A stretch of DNA of 64,000 bases from positions 62,001 to 126,000 of the forward strand of contig SKCR01018430.1 in assembly GCA_019454045.1 (NCBI GenBank). The letters are read 5' to 3'. The notes under the pieces were generated by a model. It saw only the letters and a list, made by a program, of their open reading frames with translations. It was not told the origin of the DNA and did no database searches. The stretch is from Zanthoxylum bungeanum (Eukaryota > Streptophyta > Magnoliopsida > Sapindales > Rutaceae). The translations under genes were made by a program, and so were the position numbers. Within the stretch, counting starts at the first letter, position 1. Every line of letters begins with the position of its first letter. Below are positions 11,096 through 23,017 of this stretch, piece by piece.

Positions 11096-12419
11096 ATTTT
11101 CTCTATAATAACTTCTTTTCTCTCAACAATCTCTCTGATGAGATGAAATCACCTGAGTACATGCTTGGATTTTTGGTGGGACCTTGGTTCCTTTGATTGA
11201 GCAATGGCGCCTGTGTTGTCACAGTACACCGTGACGCCATTCTTTATCGCGGGAAGCACTTCCAGCTCCGTGATGAACTTCTTTATCTAGACTGCTTCTT
11301 TAGCTGCCTCAGATGCTGCAATATACTCGACTTCAGTGGTGGAGTCCGTTGTAGTTGACTTCTTTAAGCTTTTCCAACTGACAGCTCTACCATTCAAAGT
11401 AAACAGATATCCTGTTTACGATCTGCTGTCATCCCTATCGGTCTGAAAGCTCGCATCACAGTAACCAATGACTTTCATCTCAGAACAATATCCGTATGTC
11501 AAGAACACATCCTTAGTTCTTCTCAGATACTTGAGGATTGTTTTGACAGCTGCCCAGTGTTGCTCACTAGGATTTGCCTGATACATGCTCGTTATGCTAA
11601 AAGCATAAGAGACATAAGGTCTTGTACATAGCATGGCGTACATGATCGATCCTATTGCTGAAGCATAAGGGATCATACTCATACGCTCTCTATCTGAAGG
11701 AGTATATGGACATTGCTCCTTAGATAATTTGATTCCATGTCAAGTAGGTAAATTACCTCTTTTGGAATCTTCCATTTTGAATCTTTTCAAAACTTTATCT
11801 ATGTACGTAGATTGAGAAAGTCCTAACAGCGTCTTAGATCTATTACGATAGATCTTAATGCCGAGGATGTAGGCTGCTTCTCCTAAATCTTTCATAGAGA
11901 AATTCTGAGATAACCATTGCTTGGTGGATTGCATCATGGGAATATCATTCCCGATGATTAATATGTCATTGACATATAATACAAGAAATACAACATCACT
12001 CCCACTACTTTTCCTGTAAACACAAGACTCGTCTATATTTTTGATGAAGTCAAATTCTTTGACTGTCTCATCAAATCGTATATTAAAACTTCTAGAGGCT
12101 TGCTTGAGTCCTTAGATACTTTAAGCTTGCATACTTTATTATGATCATCCTTAGATGTAAACCCCTCAGGTTGTGTCATATAGACTTCCTCTACGAGGTT
12201 CCTATTAAGGAAAGCTGTTTTGAAATCCATCTGCCAAATCTCATAATCAAAGTGTGCAACTAGTGCCAGTAAAATTCGAAAGGACTTTATCATTGCAACA
12301 GGCGAGAAGGTTTCGTCATTTTCAATTCCTTGGATTTGTCTATAACCGTTCGCCACCAACCTAGCCTTATAGGTTTGGATGTTGCCTTCTACATCAGTTA
12401 TACGCCTGTTAATCCACTT
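11096..12419 (-). pseudogene. Copia F reverse transcriptase and RNase H
   Basis: The reverse transcriptase is recognisable in open stretches at 12033-12359 (fingers and palm, with the VANGYRQ and WQMDFKTAFLN motifs) and 11740-11937. The catalytic box reads Y-V-N-D (N codon at 11968-11970) where Y-V-D-D is expected, so the first aspartate of the pair is lost. A frameshift near 12050-12110 separates the blocks. RNase H covers about 11700 down to 11096 and includes CDNTGAIAQSKEPRSHQ. A stop lies just after the HVLR motif, and the frame continues to the edge of element A. Confidence 0.85.
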
Positions 12420-13647
12420 TCAGCCTATGAGTTTTATCCCTTCAGGTGCATCAACCAAGTCCCAGACTTGATTCTGATACATAGAGTCTATTTCAGATTT
12501 CATGGCCTCAAGCCACTTGACTGAATCAATATCACGCATTGCTTCATCATAACTGGTGGGATCGTCATTATCAATGACCTGATCATGTTCCTCATCAATA
12601 TGGAAACCATATCTTTCAGGCTCATATCTTTCCCTACCAGACCTTCTAAGTTCATAACCTTGTGGTTGTTCCGTCGCTGCCCTTTTGAGGGGCCTCGGGT
12701 TTAGTTCTATGTTAGTTTGTTCTTCTCGTACCTCATCGAGGTCAAATCTACTCCCACTATATTTCTTGAGAAGGAATTCATTCTCTAGAAATTTATCATT
12801 TCGTGAGACAAATATTATTTGTTCATTTGGGACGTAGAACACGTATGCTCTTGAGTTCAAGGCATATCCTACAAACTTACATTTAATTGCCCTATCATCC
12901 AATTTGTTAGTTTGTGTGAGCTTAACATATGCGTCACATCCCCAAACTCTTAGATAACTAAGACTAGGACGTTTCCCAGACCAAAACTCATATGATGTTT
13001 GACTAACAATCTTGGAAGGAACTTGGTTTAGTAGTAGTGTTGCAGTTTCTAAAGCAAGACCCCAAAATAAAAGAGGTAGATCCGTGCCTGGTATCATTGA
13101 TCGGACCATATCTAATAATGTCCGATTTCTCCTTTCGGAGAACCAATTATGCTGTGGAGTTTTCGGAGGAGTCCACTGGGAAACAATGCCATTTTCTCTC
13201 AAGTAATCTTGAAATTCGTTGCTTAAGTATTCACCACCTCGGCCAGACCTTAGTGACTTAATACTTTTATTAAGCTAGTTTTCTACTTCAGCTTTGAAGT
13301 CTTTGAATTTCTCAAAGGCTTCAGATTTGTACTGCATAAGGTACACATACCCATATCGCGAGTGATCATCGATAAAGGTAATAAAGTAGGAGAATCCACC
13401 TCTAGCGGTGACTGACATTGGTCCACATACATTAGAGTGTATGAGTTCTATTGTCTCCGCTGCACGCTGTCCTTTACCTTTGAAGGGTAATTTGGTTATT
13501 TTACTAAGTAAACAAGACTCACAAGTTCCATAAGGTTCACATTTGAAGGGTCTGAAATACCCATCCTTATGTAGCTTAGTTAATCTTGTTTCATTGATAT
13601 GACCTAAGCGACTGTGCCATAGAAGTGATTAATTGAGATTATTCAAG
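12420..13647 (-). pseudogene. Copia F integrase and start of reverse transcriptase
   Basis: The 260-codon open stretch 12420-13202 holds the C-terminal half of the integrase (QWTPPKTPQHN, ERRNRTLLDM), a linker and the first part of the reverse transcriptase (SMYQNQVWDLVDAPEG). Upstream, 13203-13647, are the zinc-binding N-terminal region (H and C residues in WHSRLGHIN and CESCLL) and the catalytic core, broken by stops. Both core aspartates are changed: HSD to HSN (13431-13433) and RSD to RSG (13242-13244). Integration activity is therefore not expected. Confidence 0.85.
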
Positions 13648-14133
13648 TTAACGTTGTATATTAAAGGTTGAACATTCTTTGTTAGTTTGTAAGACATAGA
13701 TACCATTATTCAAAATACCATCTCCATATTTTATTTCATTGAAATAAATAGAACATTCATTATAACTTATTAGGCATGAAAAGCCTTTATTACATAAAGA
13801 AGAAATTGAAATGATGTTCTTTACTAGAGAAGGTACATAAACACAATCTTCTAAGTCTAAAACTAAACCATTCGGCAAAACTAATGAATAAGTCCCCACG
13901 CACAATACATCCAATTTTGTTCCATTACCCATGCGTAAGTCAACCTCCCCATGAATGAGTCTCCTACTGTTTCTCAGGCCCTGCACATTGTTACACAAGT
14001 GAGTCCCACAACCGGTGTCAAGCACCCAAGTAGAAGGTTTAGAGTTTTGAGAATATAGTTCAATCATATACAACATACCTGAAGCATTGGGCTTCTTGGC
14101 CTCTTGGGCTTCCCTAGCTTCCTTGGCTTTCAA
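13648..14133 (-). pseudogene. Copia F aspartic protease and pre-integrase region
   Basis: An open stretch of 161 codons. The protease active site reads WVLDTGCGTHLC (D codon at 14017-14019), followed by the GNGTKLDVLCVGTY and YVPSLVKNIISISSL motifs typical of Copia proteases and the segment leading to integrase. The active-site DTG is intact, which makes this the best-preserved domain of F. The upstream frame containing the zinc knuckle is continuous with it in the original polyprotein. Confidence 0.82.
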
Positions 14134-15179
14134 GGATCTGCAGTCTTTCTTCCAATGACCATTCTTTCCATAAAAGAAACATTTCCCCTTTCATTTTTCT
14201 TCTCCACCTTACCATTGGGCTTTAGGTGATCTAGAGCCAAGGCCTTGCCCTTATTTTTCTTTGGGCCTCGTGGCTTCAGGTCCGTACCCGTAAGCATGAC
14301 AGAGGTTTTAAGCTCCGGTTTCAAGTCATTCTCTGCTTGCTTTATCAGATTGTGCAATTATGCTAAAATAGCTTCTTTATTAGACAGATGAAACTGCATA
14401 ATAAAGTTAGAGAAGTCTTTTGGTAAGGACTGAAGAATTAGATCGTGACCTATCTCATGATCCATGATAAACCCGAGGTTGGCCAATTTTTCAATGTGGC
14501 CAATCATCTTAAGCACATGTCCACTAATAGATCATTCCTTATACCTTGTTTGGAATAAGGCACATGACACTTGGAATCTCACGGTATGAACAGAAGTTGC
14601 ATACAACTCCTTCAAGTTAAAGATGATGGTTTGAGCAACCTTATCTTCGTGAGCTTTCTGAAGTTCGTCCGACATAGAGCCAAACATTATACAAACTGCT
14701 TGCTCATCTCATAGACGTGTTTCTTCCAAGCATCAAATGTATTTTGGTCAGCATATTCTGCAGGTTTAGAGGGAAATGGTCTTTCAAGAACATAGAAAAT
14801 CTTTTCTTGTCATAAGACAATTTTAAGGTTTCTAAACCAGTCATTGTAGTTGTCCCATTGGAGCTTATGCTCATAAAGGATGGAACAAAATGATAATCAT
14901 TGATGCTGTCGCCATAGGCTCATGCTGTGCAGCAAGAACTTTAGACATGGATGCTATCAAATAGCTATGGGATTTCTCATAAGCTTTAATCCAATTATTA
15001 TAGGCATTACGTGCAGCTCTGCCAGCATTAGGTGCTGGCTCAGGAGGACATTCCTCCATTATGAAAAATTTAAGGTCTTCGCAGACCAATATAACATTCA
15101 TGTCACTTTTCCATTTAACATAATTATCCCCGGTTAATTTTTCTTGTTGTTTGATAATGGAGATTATTGCAGATGCCAT
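14134..15179 (-). pseudogene. Copia F gag
   Basis: The likely start is the ATG at 15177-15179 (MASAIISIIKQQEKL), because the family begins here rather than at the upstream in-frame ATG at 15222-15224. The N-terminal capsid part is open to 14871, then stops and frameshifts follow. A basic lysine-rich linker is readable at 14200-14357. The zinc knuckle near 14130-14190 reads CFFYGKNGHWKKDC, with tyrosine in place of the second cysteine. Gag normally forms the cytoplasmic particle; this copy is not functional. Confidence 0.78.
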
Positions 15180-15225
15180 GGCTGAAAAAATAATAAACGC
15201 ACAATCAATATTCATTCGTCGCATA

Positions 15226-16311
15226 TTCCTTTAAGAATATTTCTGGAGAATTGGGTAGGCACGGTGCTTTGCTAGAAGCCAACCATGTCTCGTAAATCGG
15301 TAAAAATATAGTACGAGGTACATACGTGTTCGGATAGTCCTACGACCGAATTTACTGCCAACATATCCAGGGATCTCATGGGTCGCTTCCCGAAGAATCA
15401 CCGATGACGTATGATTCGAACATAATTAATCTGAGATTAATTACAGAGAGATTTTATCTAGGTTAAAATACTATTTGAAGAGAGAGAACGATTAATTTGG
15501 AATTAATTGATAAAATAATATATTCGATATATTAAACGAAATTAGATTTCGACACGGAATTAAATTAGATTTTAATTCGGGCAAACGAATTAATTTAGAA
15601 TTAATTCGCTAGCGATGTGAATAGTAATTTTGATTGGCATTATTATTTAATTAAATTTGATTTAATTAAATCGCAACGGAAAATTCGTTAATTCGGAATT
15701 AGCGAACCCAAGCCCGAGAGTCTTTGCGGGCCCACTCGGATTTCAAATTTAAGTGGGGCCCACAAGTCACATCGCTTGTCACATCACTAGTCACTTTAAT
15801 GATGGAAGTCTTGTCAAACATTTTTGGTGAAAGGCATCTAGTCATTTTGTGATGGGAGTTGGTGAGAGCCTTTAATGCCTTTTTCCCTCCAATTTGGCTT
15901 TTGACTTTTGGAAAGTGATATACCAAATTTGGGTGAGATTTTGGTATTAGTTTCTTAGAAAAACAAAACATACAAAAGTTGAAACTCTCTCTCTCTCCCA
16001 AGAACACCAAAAACCGTGAGCCTTCTTTGGTGATAGGAAATTTTGTAGCTATATTTCATAAGCTAGCACTTGAAGGAATTCATACAAAGGTGATAGGGAA
16101 ACTTTCCCATTGAGCTTGGAATCTCAATACACAAAGCTTGGAGCTTGGATTCAACAAATAAAAGGGGACCTTGGCCGAACTTCAAGGGATTTTTTTTGTG
16201 TTCAACGCGTCCAATATCCGTTCATTGTAAGTATGATTCCGCCATACTTCTTTATGTATTCACTTTATTTCTATTGCTTGAATGATCTTGGGAATGCCTT
16301 AGAAACCAACA
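15226..16311 (+). repeat. Truncated 5' LTR of element B
   Basis: It begins at the CATATTCC segment, matching about 33206 of the 3' LTR, so nearly the first 800 bp are missing. It includes the hairpin cluster (about 15428-15710) and ends at CCAACA (16311). Confidence 0.85.
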
Positions 16312-16312
16312 A

Positions 16313-16327
16313 TGGTATCATGGAGCC
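16313..16327 (+). other. Primer-binding site of element B
   Basis: TGGTATCATGGAGCC resembles the initiator tRNA-Met site TGGTATCAGAGCC with two extra bases, so it is imperfect. Confidence 0.7.
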
Positions 16328-18520
16328 AATTTAAGCATGAAATAAGATTAGGGTTCATATACCAAAATTTGGGTAAATTAGATTTGAGCATGATTTAACC
16401 AAATTGTTTGTTTGAGCATGCTTGTATATGGATAACTTGGAGTTATGTGTGATCAATTTTATGAAAAATTAATTGGATCAATTTTTGCCCAAATTATAGG
16501 CTTGGCCGAATGTGTGTATAGCCCTAAAGTCATGGTATTTTTGTTTTTTGATCATTGGATGAGTTGAAAACATGGTTATGTTGATTTGAGATTCAATCGG
16601 ATTGAAATCGGAATCGAACATAAATAAACCCTAAAATGCCATGAGCTATGGAGCATGAAATGAGATAATTTTTTGTTTCAAAATGTTGGACATGAATTGA
16701 ACAAATTAATACATGATTAATTGATTAAATTAGTATTTTGGAAATATTAATTTAGATAATTAATTGATGTAATACACTTTAATTAATTGAATTTTGAAAT
16801 TTGGAAAATTAAAATTTATTTAGTTGGGCTTGATTTAGAATTGGGCTTATAATGTTGTATTTGGGCCTAATGGGCTTGGTTGGGCCAAGTTGATTTAGGT
16901 CAATTGGATTGGATCCAAATTGGGCCTAAACCATTCCATTAAGTCCAAATATAACTAAAGGGCCTTTTAATGTGTAATTGGGCCTAATGGGCCTAAATTG
17001 GTTTCTTGGAAAATATGGTGATTCCTTGATTGGGCTTTGGTATTTGGGTTTGACCCATATTGACCAAAGTCCATGCCTTAAGAAATTAATTGAAAGCCCA
17101 TTGGACTTTAATTAAACAACATTGGATGTTTATTGGGCTTTGAGACCCATTTAGATTAGATTTGGAATCTAAGTTGTAAAGGCGCATTAAAAAGTGTAGT
17201 TATTTAATTTGGAATTAAATATAGAATTAGTATTGAATACGAATTAAATTAGATTTAAATTGTAGTTCGATATAATTCAAGAATTCGTACTTTGAGTACT
17301 TATTCTCAAATGAGTTGGACTCGCGAAAATCAAATCGTTGTTTGAACATTGGATGATCATTTTATTCAAAGATTAAATAATTGGATTAGATTGATTGAAT
17401 AACATGCTTTATGTGAATACATGGATGTGTTGAATGAATAACGTATATCGGATGGATATTTGAAGGGAATGGCAATTTTGGAAATTGTTGTAAATTTAGA
17501 ATTTATTAAATTGGACCTGCGTGTCAAGCCTTATCTCTCTTGATTCTTTGTAATTCTCTTCTCACCTAATTCCCCTCAATGTTAATGAGGTTTATTTCAT
17601 TGTATTATGTAATTGGGTAGAAGTAAGAATAGTGCTAGCCGGGGAGAGGAAATGGAGTGATTTGTTCTAGGAACAATCTGTGAGATATCCATCCGCATAT
17701 CGTTATTAATTTATTTATGCACCTTATTATGCTTTTAGAATGCATGCTTAAGGGTGTATGATGAGACCTAACAAAGATAATAAATTGGTTGCCAATTTAC
17801 GCGAAAAACCCTCAACAGATATTAAGCGTTTTTCATTCCATTGAGTGATTCTTACTCAAGATCCAAGATTGGCACTGGTTTGTTGGCCAAAGTCAAGACC
17901 TTTGGCCATCGCGGATGTGTTTGAATCATGAAGGCTTTGTTGCATAACGTGTGTCTTGTCCAAGTTGTGATTTGTTGGCCAAAGTCAAGATCACTTCTTG
18001 TCCATCGACATCGATTACGAAGCTTTCCAAAGTCAATGGGTTCCTCTTAACTGGAATCATTAAGCTTGTTGTGCCAAAGCCAAGGCTTAGTTGATTCAGA
18101 GGAAAAAGGTTAGGAAAATATATTGGATATATTGGCATATATATTGTATATATGTTGCGGACTTGGAGGTCCACCTACCGGATCTAGGAATTGGATGAGA
18201 TCCAATTGATCTTAGAGATCTACATAGTTAAATATCATACAGCTTGTTGGCCAAAGTCAAGGTTGTGTGTTATTTAACGGGATCCTAGCCCACTAGGAAA
18301 CTAGGTTTCCTGAGTACTCAACAGAGGGTTAGAGGCTCGCCGAAAAATAATGGGAGGCTAGTATTGAATTTGCAATTTCGTTCAAGTACTTAGCTTTACG
18401 CGCTTTCAAATTATTTCGTCAATTATTTTATTAGTTGGACTAATATATTATTATTTTTCTTGTAACAGTTAGACTGTACCCATACTTCGTTGATCGAATA
18501 GTTGGACTATTGCGGTTAAG
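16328..18520 (+). other. Untranslated leader of element B
   Basis: Homologous to the leader of A, D and E. It contains the stem-loop AATTGGAT / ATCCAATT (18189-18207), repeats of TTGTTGGCCAAAGTCAAG and an antisense open frame (17926-18174) matching those in A and D. Only three palindromic ATAGTTGGACTAT-type units precede gag (18431-18510), where A has five. Confidence 0.75.
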
Positions 18521-19735
18521 ATGACAGGAAAATTAAGCATTAGGGATATTGTCATGGGCGACAATGTCTTTAATGGCACAAACTTTCAGGACTGGGATAT
18601 GAATCTCAGAATTTTTCTGGGATCCGAGAAGTTACTCTACACTATAGAGCGACCTCTTGGGCCTAAGCCCCGACCTGATCAGTTGCTTGAGCTAGAGCTT
18701 TGGAAGACTCATAGCGATGACAATGCGACTGCTCAATCGGTAATGCTTGCTGTTATGACTCCGCAATTTTGTCATCAAAACAAGAGGTTGGATCCCTATG
18801 AGATGATGGCGAAGTTGCATGATCTTCACCGATCTAATCTTAGATCGCAAAGATATGAGTTGCAGAAGAAGCTCTTCCGCGCTCGCATGTCAGAGGGTAC
18901 GTCTGTTGAGCACCATGTGTCACAGATGATTGCTGACATTGAGCAGCTCAGACAGATGGGCATCGTCTTCGAGGCTGAGACTTTAATAGATTTGATCCTA
19001 CAGTCTCTCCCCGACAATTGGAGTGGGTTCATCATGAACTACAACATGTTGAACCAAGACCAAACTCTTGGAGAGTTGATGTCCACTTTGCGTGAAGCAG
19101 AGAAAGAGTTTCAAAAGAGCAAGAAGCGCGAGGCGAACTATGCTTCAACATCTCAGACTCCGAGGGCTTGGCCCAAGGCGACTGGAGGTGTCAAGAAGAC
19201 GAAGCATAAGAAGAAGGGCAATGCCAAATCATCAAAGGGTTCTGGGAAACCCAAGGACAAATCCCAAGATGTATGTCTGCAGTGCGGGAAGCGGGGTCAC
19301 TGGAAGCGTGACTGCCGCGAGTACAAGGCACACATGAAGGAAATCAAAGCGGGCAAGACACCGGCTTCAGGTATGTTTGTTATGGAAATAAACATGTCTA
19401 CTACTAGTTTTAAAAATTGGATTTTTGATTCTAGTTGTGGAACTCATATATGTACTGATGTGCAGGATCTGCAGATTAGCAGGAGACTGGCCTCAGGAGA
19501 GATTGACCTCCGCTTTGGAAATGGGACACAGGTCGCCATTTTGGCCGTTGGCAATTTTGTTTTAGAACTGCCCTCGAGGCATGTACTTAAACTTACAGAC
19601 TGTTATTATGTACCTAGTTTGACTAGGAATATTATCTCTATATCTATGTTAGCCCAATGTGGGTACACTTTTGTATTTAGAAACACTGGGTGTTTTATGT
19701 ATAAAAATGATTGGAAATTTGCACTGCTGATGTAA
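18521..19735 (+). CDS. Copia B gag and aspartic protease, part of a broken polyprotein
   Basis: A 404-codon open frame with an ATG shortly after the third pre-gag palindrome. Residues 1-200 are the capsid part of Gag. A lysine-rich linker follows, then an intact C-X2-C-X4-H-X4-C zinc knuckle (CLQCGKRGHWKRDC, 19274-19315). After it comes the protease, with active site FDSSCGTHIC (aspartate 303, 19427-19429); the usual DTG triad reads DSS here, which may weaken activity. The frame ends shortly after the VPSLTRNIISIS segment, where a frameshift separates it from integrase. Intact members of the family carry gag and pol in one frame, so the protein is truncated. It is the only copy in the window from which a near-complete Gag could still be made. 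Confidence 0.85.
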   Translation: MTGKLSIRDIVMGDNVFNGTNFQDWDMNLRIFLGSEKLLYTIERPLGPKPRPDQLLELELWKTHSDDNATAQSVMLAVMTPQFCHQNKRLDPYEMMAKLHDLHRSNLRSQRYELQKKLFRARMSEGTSVEHHVSQMIADIEQLRQMGIVFEAETLIDLILQSLPDNWSGFIMNYNMLNQDQTLGELMSTLREAEKEFQKSKKREANYASTSQTPRAWPKATGGVKKTKHKKKGNAKSSKGSGKPKDKSQDVCLQCGKRGHWKRDCREYKAHMKEIKAGKTPASGMFVMEINMSTTSFKNWIFDSSCGTHICTDVQDLQISRRLASGEIDLRFGNGTQVAILAVGNFVLELPSRHVLKLTDCYYVPSLTRNIISISMLAQCGYTFVFRNTGCFMYKNDWKFALLM

Positions 19736-19827
19736 ATAATGGTCTTTATATTTTGAATATGAATCAATCTCAAACATATAATGTAACAAACAAAAAGCTT
19801 AAAGTAAGTAACAAAGATGAAACTTAA

Positions 19828-20938
19828 ATGTGGCATTGTCGTCTGGGACACATAAACAAGACACGTATATCCACACTTTCGAAGAGTGGGCACTTGGACG
19901 GATTTGATCCAAATTCATATGACGTCTGCGAATCTTGTTTATTAGGCAAGATGCCTAAATCACCTGGTAAATGTGCACGTGTCACCGAACTGTTAGCCCT
20001 CGTTCATAGTGACGTATGTGGGCCCATGTCTAGCCAGGCTAGAGGTGGATATGAATACTTCGTAACCTTTACGGATGATGCATCGCGTTATGGTTATGTG
20101 TATCTTATGAGACACAAGTTAGAAACCTTTGAGAAATTCAAAGAGTTTCGACACGAAGTTGAAAAAAAGACCGGTAAAAGTATTAAGACATTACGGTCGT
20201 ACCGTGGTGGCGAATACTTGAGCAATGAGTTTCTTGATTACTTGAATTAATATGATATTCTTTCACAGTGGACTCCTCCAGGAACACCGCAATTAAATGG
20301 TGTGTCCAAACGGAGAAACCGAACTTTGTTAGACATGGAAAGGTCTATGATGAGTCGCACAGAGCTACCTATTTCCTTCTGGGGATATGAATTGAAGAGT
20401 GCAATACTTATTTTGAATAAGGTTCCATCAAAGTGTGTTCAACAGACTCCGTATGAAATATGGACAGGAAAGAAACCATGTTTCTCATTCATGAAGATTT
20501 AGGGTTGCTAGACATACATCAAACGTTTGGAAGGTACCAAACTTGAACCCAAATGGATAAATGCCTATTTGTAGGATATGATAGGGAAACCAAAGGATAT
20601 TACTTCTATCACCCACAAGAGAACAAAGTATTTGTTGCTCTACATGCGATTTTCCTTGAGAAGGAATTCCTATATGCAGTGATAAGTGGGAGGAAAGTAG
20701 AACTCTATGAAAATCAGAGTGATACTGTTCCTGGCACAGAATCCTTAACGGAACATGAACAATCCATCAGGGATGAGACTGTACCACAATCTTCGAATAC
20801 ACAAGGACTGCGTAGGTTGGAGAGAGTCAGAAAACAACCTGAGAGGTATGGGTTTCTGATCTCACCTCATGTAGCTATTAATCTAATTGAGGATAACGAA
20901 CCGGCTACGTATGAGGAAACGATTCAAGATATCGATTC
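19828..20938 (+). pseudogene. Copia B integrase, broken and catalytically changed
   Basis: Open stretch 19828-20250 has the zinc-binding N-terminal region (WHCRLGHIN, CESCLLGK), the first catalytic aspartate (HSDVCGPM) and the FTDDASRYGYVYL core motif. The second aspartate of the D,D,E triad is tyrosine (20200-20202) and the glutamate is lysine (AAA at 20308-20310). Stops and shifts lie after 20250 and 20502; 20553-20938 continues the C-terminal region and linker, ending in the IQDIDS motif where element C has inserted. Strand transfer is not expected from this protein. Confidence 0.85.
20934..20938 (+). repeat. Target-site duplication of element C, left copy
   Basis: GATTC here matches GATTC at 30860-30864 exactly. 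Removing one copy together with C rejoins the Copia reading frame of B (IQDIDS, then the reverse transcriptase N-terminus). Confidence 0.92.
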
Positions 20939-23005
20939 TTTTGGTTTTAATCTAGGTCCCAAGATCATACAAGACATGAAAACATGCGTGAATACACCAA
21001 CGGAGGTAGCAGAATACTCACATCGATCGGTTGAGTCGATTTGGAGACGATTGAAGGCCAAAAACGCACTGCCTTGGCGCATGAACTGCAGCAGTCCACT
21101 GTCTCCAAAAACAGAAATTTGAGATGCGAAACGGAGCTCCTAGCTTCGTCGAATGGATCCCGGCTCATGGTCGAACCTCCCTACCACCTTCGCAAGACTC
21201 GTAGTGTGCTAGCACTTGCGGTTATCACCATGAAAAACGCAACTCTTGCTTCCCTAGTTCACGCCATTTCTGGTTCAAAACCAGTGAAGAAATTGGACTG
21301 TGGGCGTGAGAGAAGAGAGCAAAATGAGAGAGAAAGAAATTGTGTATTAGTTGTCTTGAAAGTGTAATAAATTTACCTTATATATTTTCTAAAAATATTT
21401 TAAAGGTAATACACAATTTTGGCTTTCAAAAGTCAATAAACAAACTTTCCAACAACTACATTATTTCAACAACTTCTATCAATCAAAGTGACAAGTTGCT
21501 TTGTCAATCAATCAATCAATCACATCAATCAATCACATCACTCAAAGTGACATTTGATTTGACGCTTGATGTGACGAATGATTTGACGCTTGATGTGACT
21601 TGCGTTGCCGCACTCGAATTCGAAATACGAATGCGCTCGCAATCACACTCGGGCTCGGGTTCGCTAATTCCAAATTAACGAACTTTCCGTTGCGTCGTAA
21701 TTAGATGATTACGCCTAGCGAATTCACTATTCACATCGCTAACGAATTAATTCGTTCGCCCGAATTAAAATCTAATTTTAATTCCGCGTCGAAATCTAAT
21801 TTCGTTTAATATATCGAATATATTAATTTACCGATTAATTCCAAATTAATCATTCTCTCTCTTTAGACGATATTTTATCCTAGATAAAATATCTCCGTAA
21901 TTAATCCTAGATTAATTTTCTCTCTCTTCTATATATAATCCCAGATTATTCAAGAGTGCGAGTTGTGCGTCATCGGTGGATTATCGGGAAGCGACCCATG
22001 AGATCTCCGGATAAGTTGGCAGTAAATACGGTCGTCGGAGTATCCGAATCACGTACGTACCAAGTACTACGTTCTACCGATTTACGAGACAAGGTCGACT
22101 CCTAGCAAAGCACCAAGTCTACCCAATTCTCCGGACATATCCATCTAAGAATATTAAGATCTGTATCAAGCGTAGTATACCAAGTATTGTGTATATCGGC
22201 CCAGTATCGGATAGTCACGTGCTAGGCCTGGGGCTGGATAAGTGTCTGCCCCGTACGAAGCACATGTCAGATGTCTGGTAACTAGTCTCTATAATCGGAT
22301 ATACATGACCTTGTCATAATATCCCGATGGCCGCGCAGCACTTAAGAGCACTAATACCGTATCCTGCGTGACATCATCTCCACTATGACTGGAGTGATAC
22401 TTCCGTCTTGACATCACATCCAATGCACTACGATTCTCAATATACCCGGCATTGGCGTACACAGAACCGGTTAGAGTCCTAGACGACCTCAACTAAAGTA
22501 TATCGATTGTCGTAAGCATTAGCGATGTAAGTCTCAGGTTAAGACTATACACACCTACCTTGATTTCGGCCTCCCATAGACACATATTCATAATACCAAT
22601 GGGATTCCGAGGGGTTTATCCAGAGCGAAGATGTTTCCCGTACCATCGGTGAAACACGACCTCCTATCTCACTTGCATAAGTATCCAATACATATATATA
22701 TGAGAACTATGCCGTTGTGCCCTCACAACGCACACAAGTGCAATACTAGCCTATTCCGCATTATCGATGTCCAGTCTCGATAATACTCCGGCTAGGGATA
22801 TTTAATGATTAATCCTTCGGGGATTGATACTGTCTCATATCATTCTCAATCCAGGAACTAATCATAGGGACCTCTCTTCATTTATATATCTATGGTGATC
22901 TAATCACAAATGATGAGAGTGCAATTTCCTTGTCACATAGTTAATTTGCTACAACAACACAATGATCTGCGCAAATAGTGACGCTATGGGTCATTTTGTC
23001 CAACA
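20939..23005 (-). repeat. 3' LTR of element C
   Basis: Reverse orientation, ending in CCAACA at 23005 next to the polypurine tract. It contains the hairpin cluster (about 21655-21950), the TATATAAAT-enclosing stem (22872-22883 with 22908-22919) and a tandem repeat GATTTGACGCTTGATGTGAC at 21556 and 21580. The terminal dinucleotide at 20939-20940 is TT instead of TG. A short run of CAATCAAT repeats lies just before the tandem repeat. Confidence 0.9.
21556..21599 (-). repeat. Two-copy tandem repeat within LTR C
   Basis: The 20-bp unit GATTTGACGCTTGATGTGAC occurs twice with a 4-bp spacer (period 24 bp). It is also present in the other LTR of C (near 29406) and, with changes, in solo LTR H (near 35692). 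Confidence 0.85.
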
Positions 23006-23017
23006 ATCTCCCACTTG
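23006..23017 (-). other. Polypurine tract of element C
   Basis: The complement of ATCTCCCACTTG lies directly inside the 3' LTR and is a purine run equivalent to AAGTGGGAGAT of element A. It is intact. Confidence 0.85.

Larger units (their letters stand above)
11096..15225 (-). mobile_element. Copia element F body, minus strand, no LTR in view
   Basis: A Copia coding region in the order gag, protease, integrase, reverse transcriptase, RNase H reads from right to left. It is a different lineage from A to E: its protein sequence is diverged and there is no long leader. At 11096 the RNase H frame is cut at the exact edge of element A's 3' LTR, so its end probably lies left of A. At 15225 it abuts an internal point of B's 5' LTR with no target duplication. 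The zinc knuckle, integrase and reverse transcriptase all carry disabling changes. Confidence 0.85.

Noticed and set aside
11096..15225. F as cargo carried between two LTRs of one chimeric element (A's 3' LTR and B's 5' LTR)
   Set aside because: The flanking LTRs belong to different subfamilies with their own partners, and the RNase H frame cut at A's edge fits an insertion of A into F.
18826..19035. Minus-strand frame under the gag of B, and 19092-19337 in another frame
   Set aside because: Both overlap the well-supported gag frame and have no independent motif.
21500..21540. CAATCAATCAAT run as a CRISPR-like or satellite array
   Set aside because: Only a few units, present in both LTRs of C; it is a short microsatellite within the LTR.
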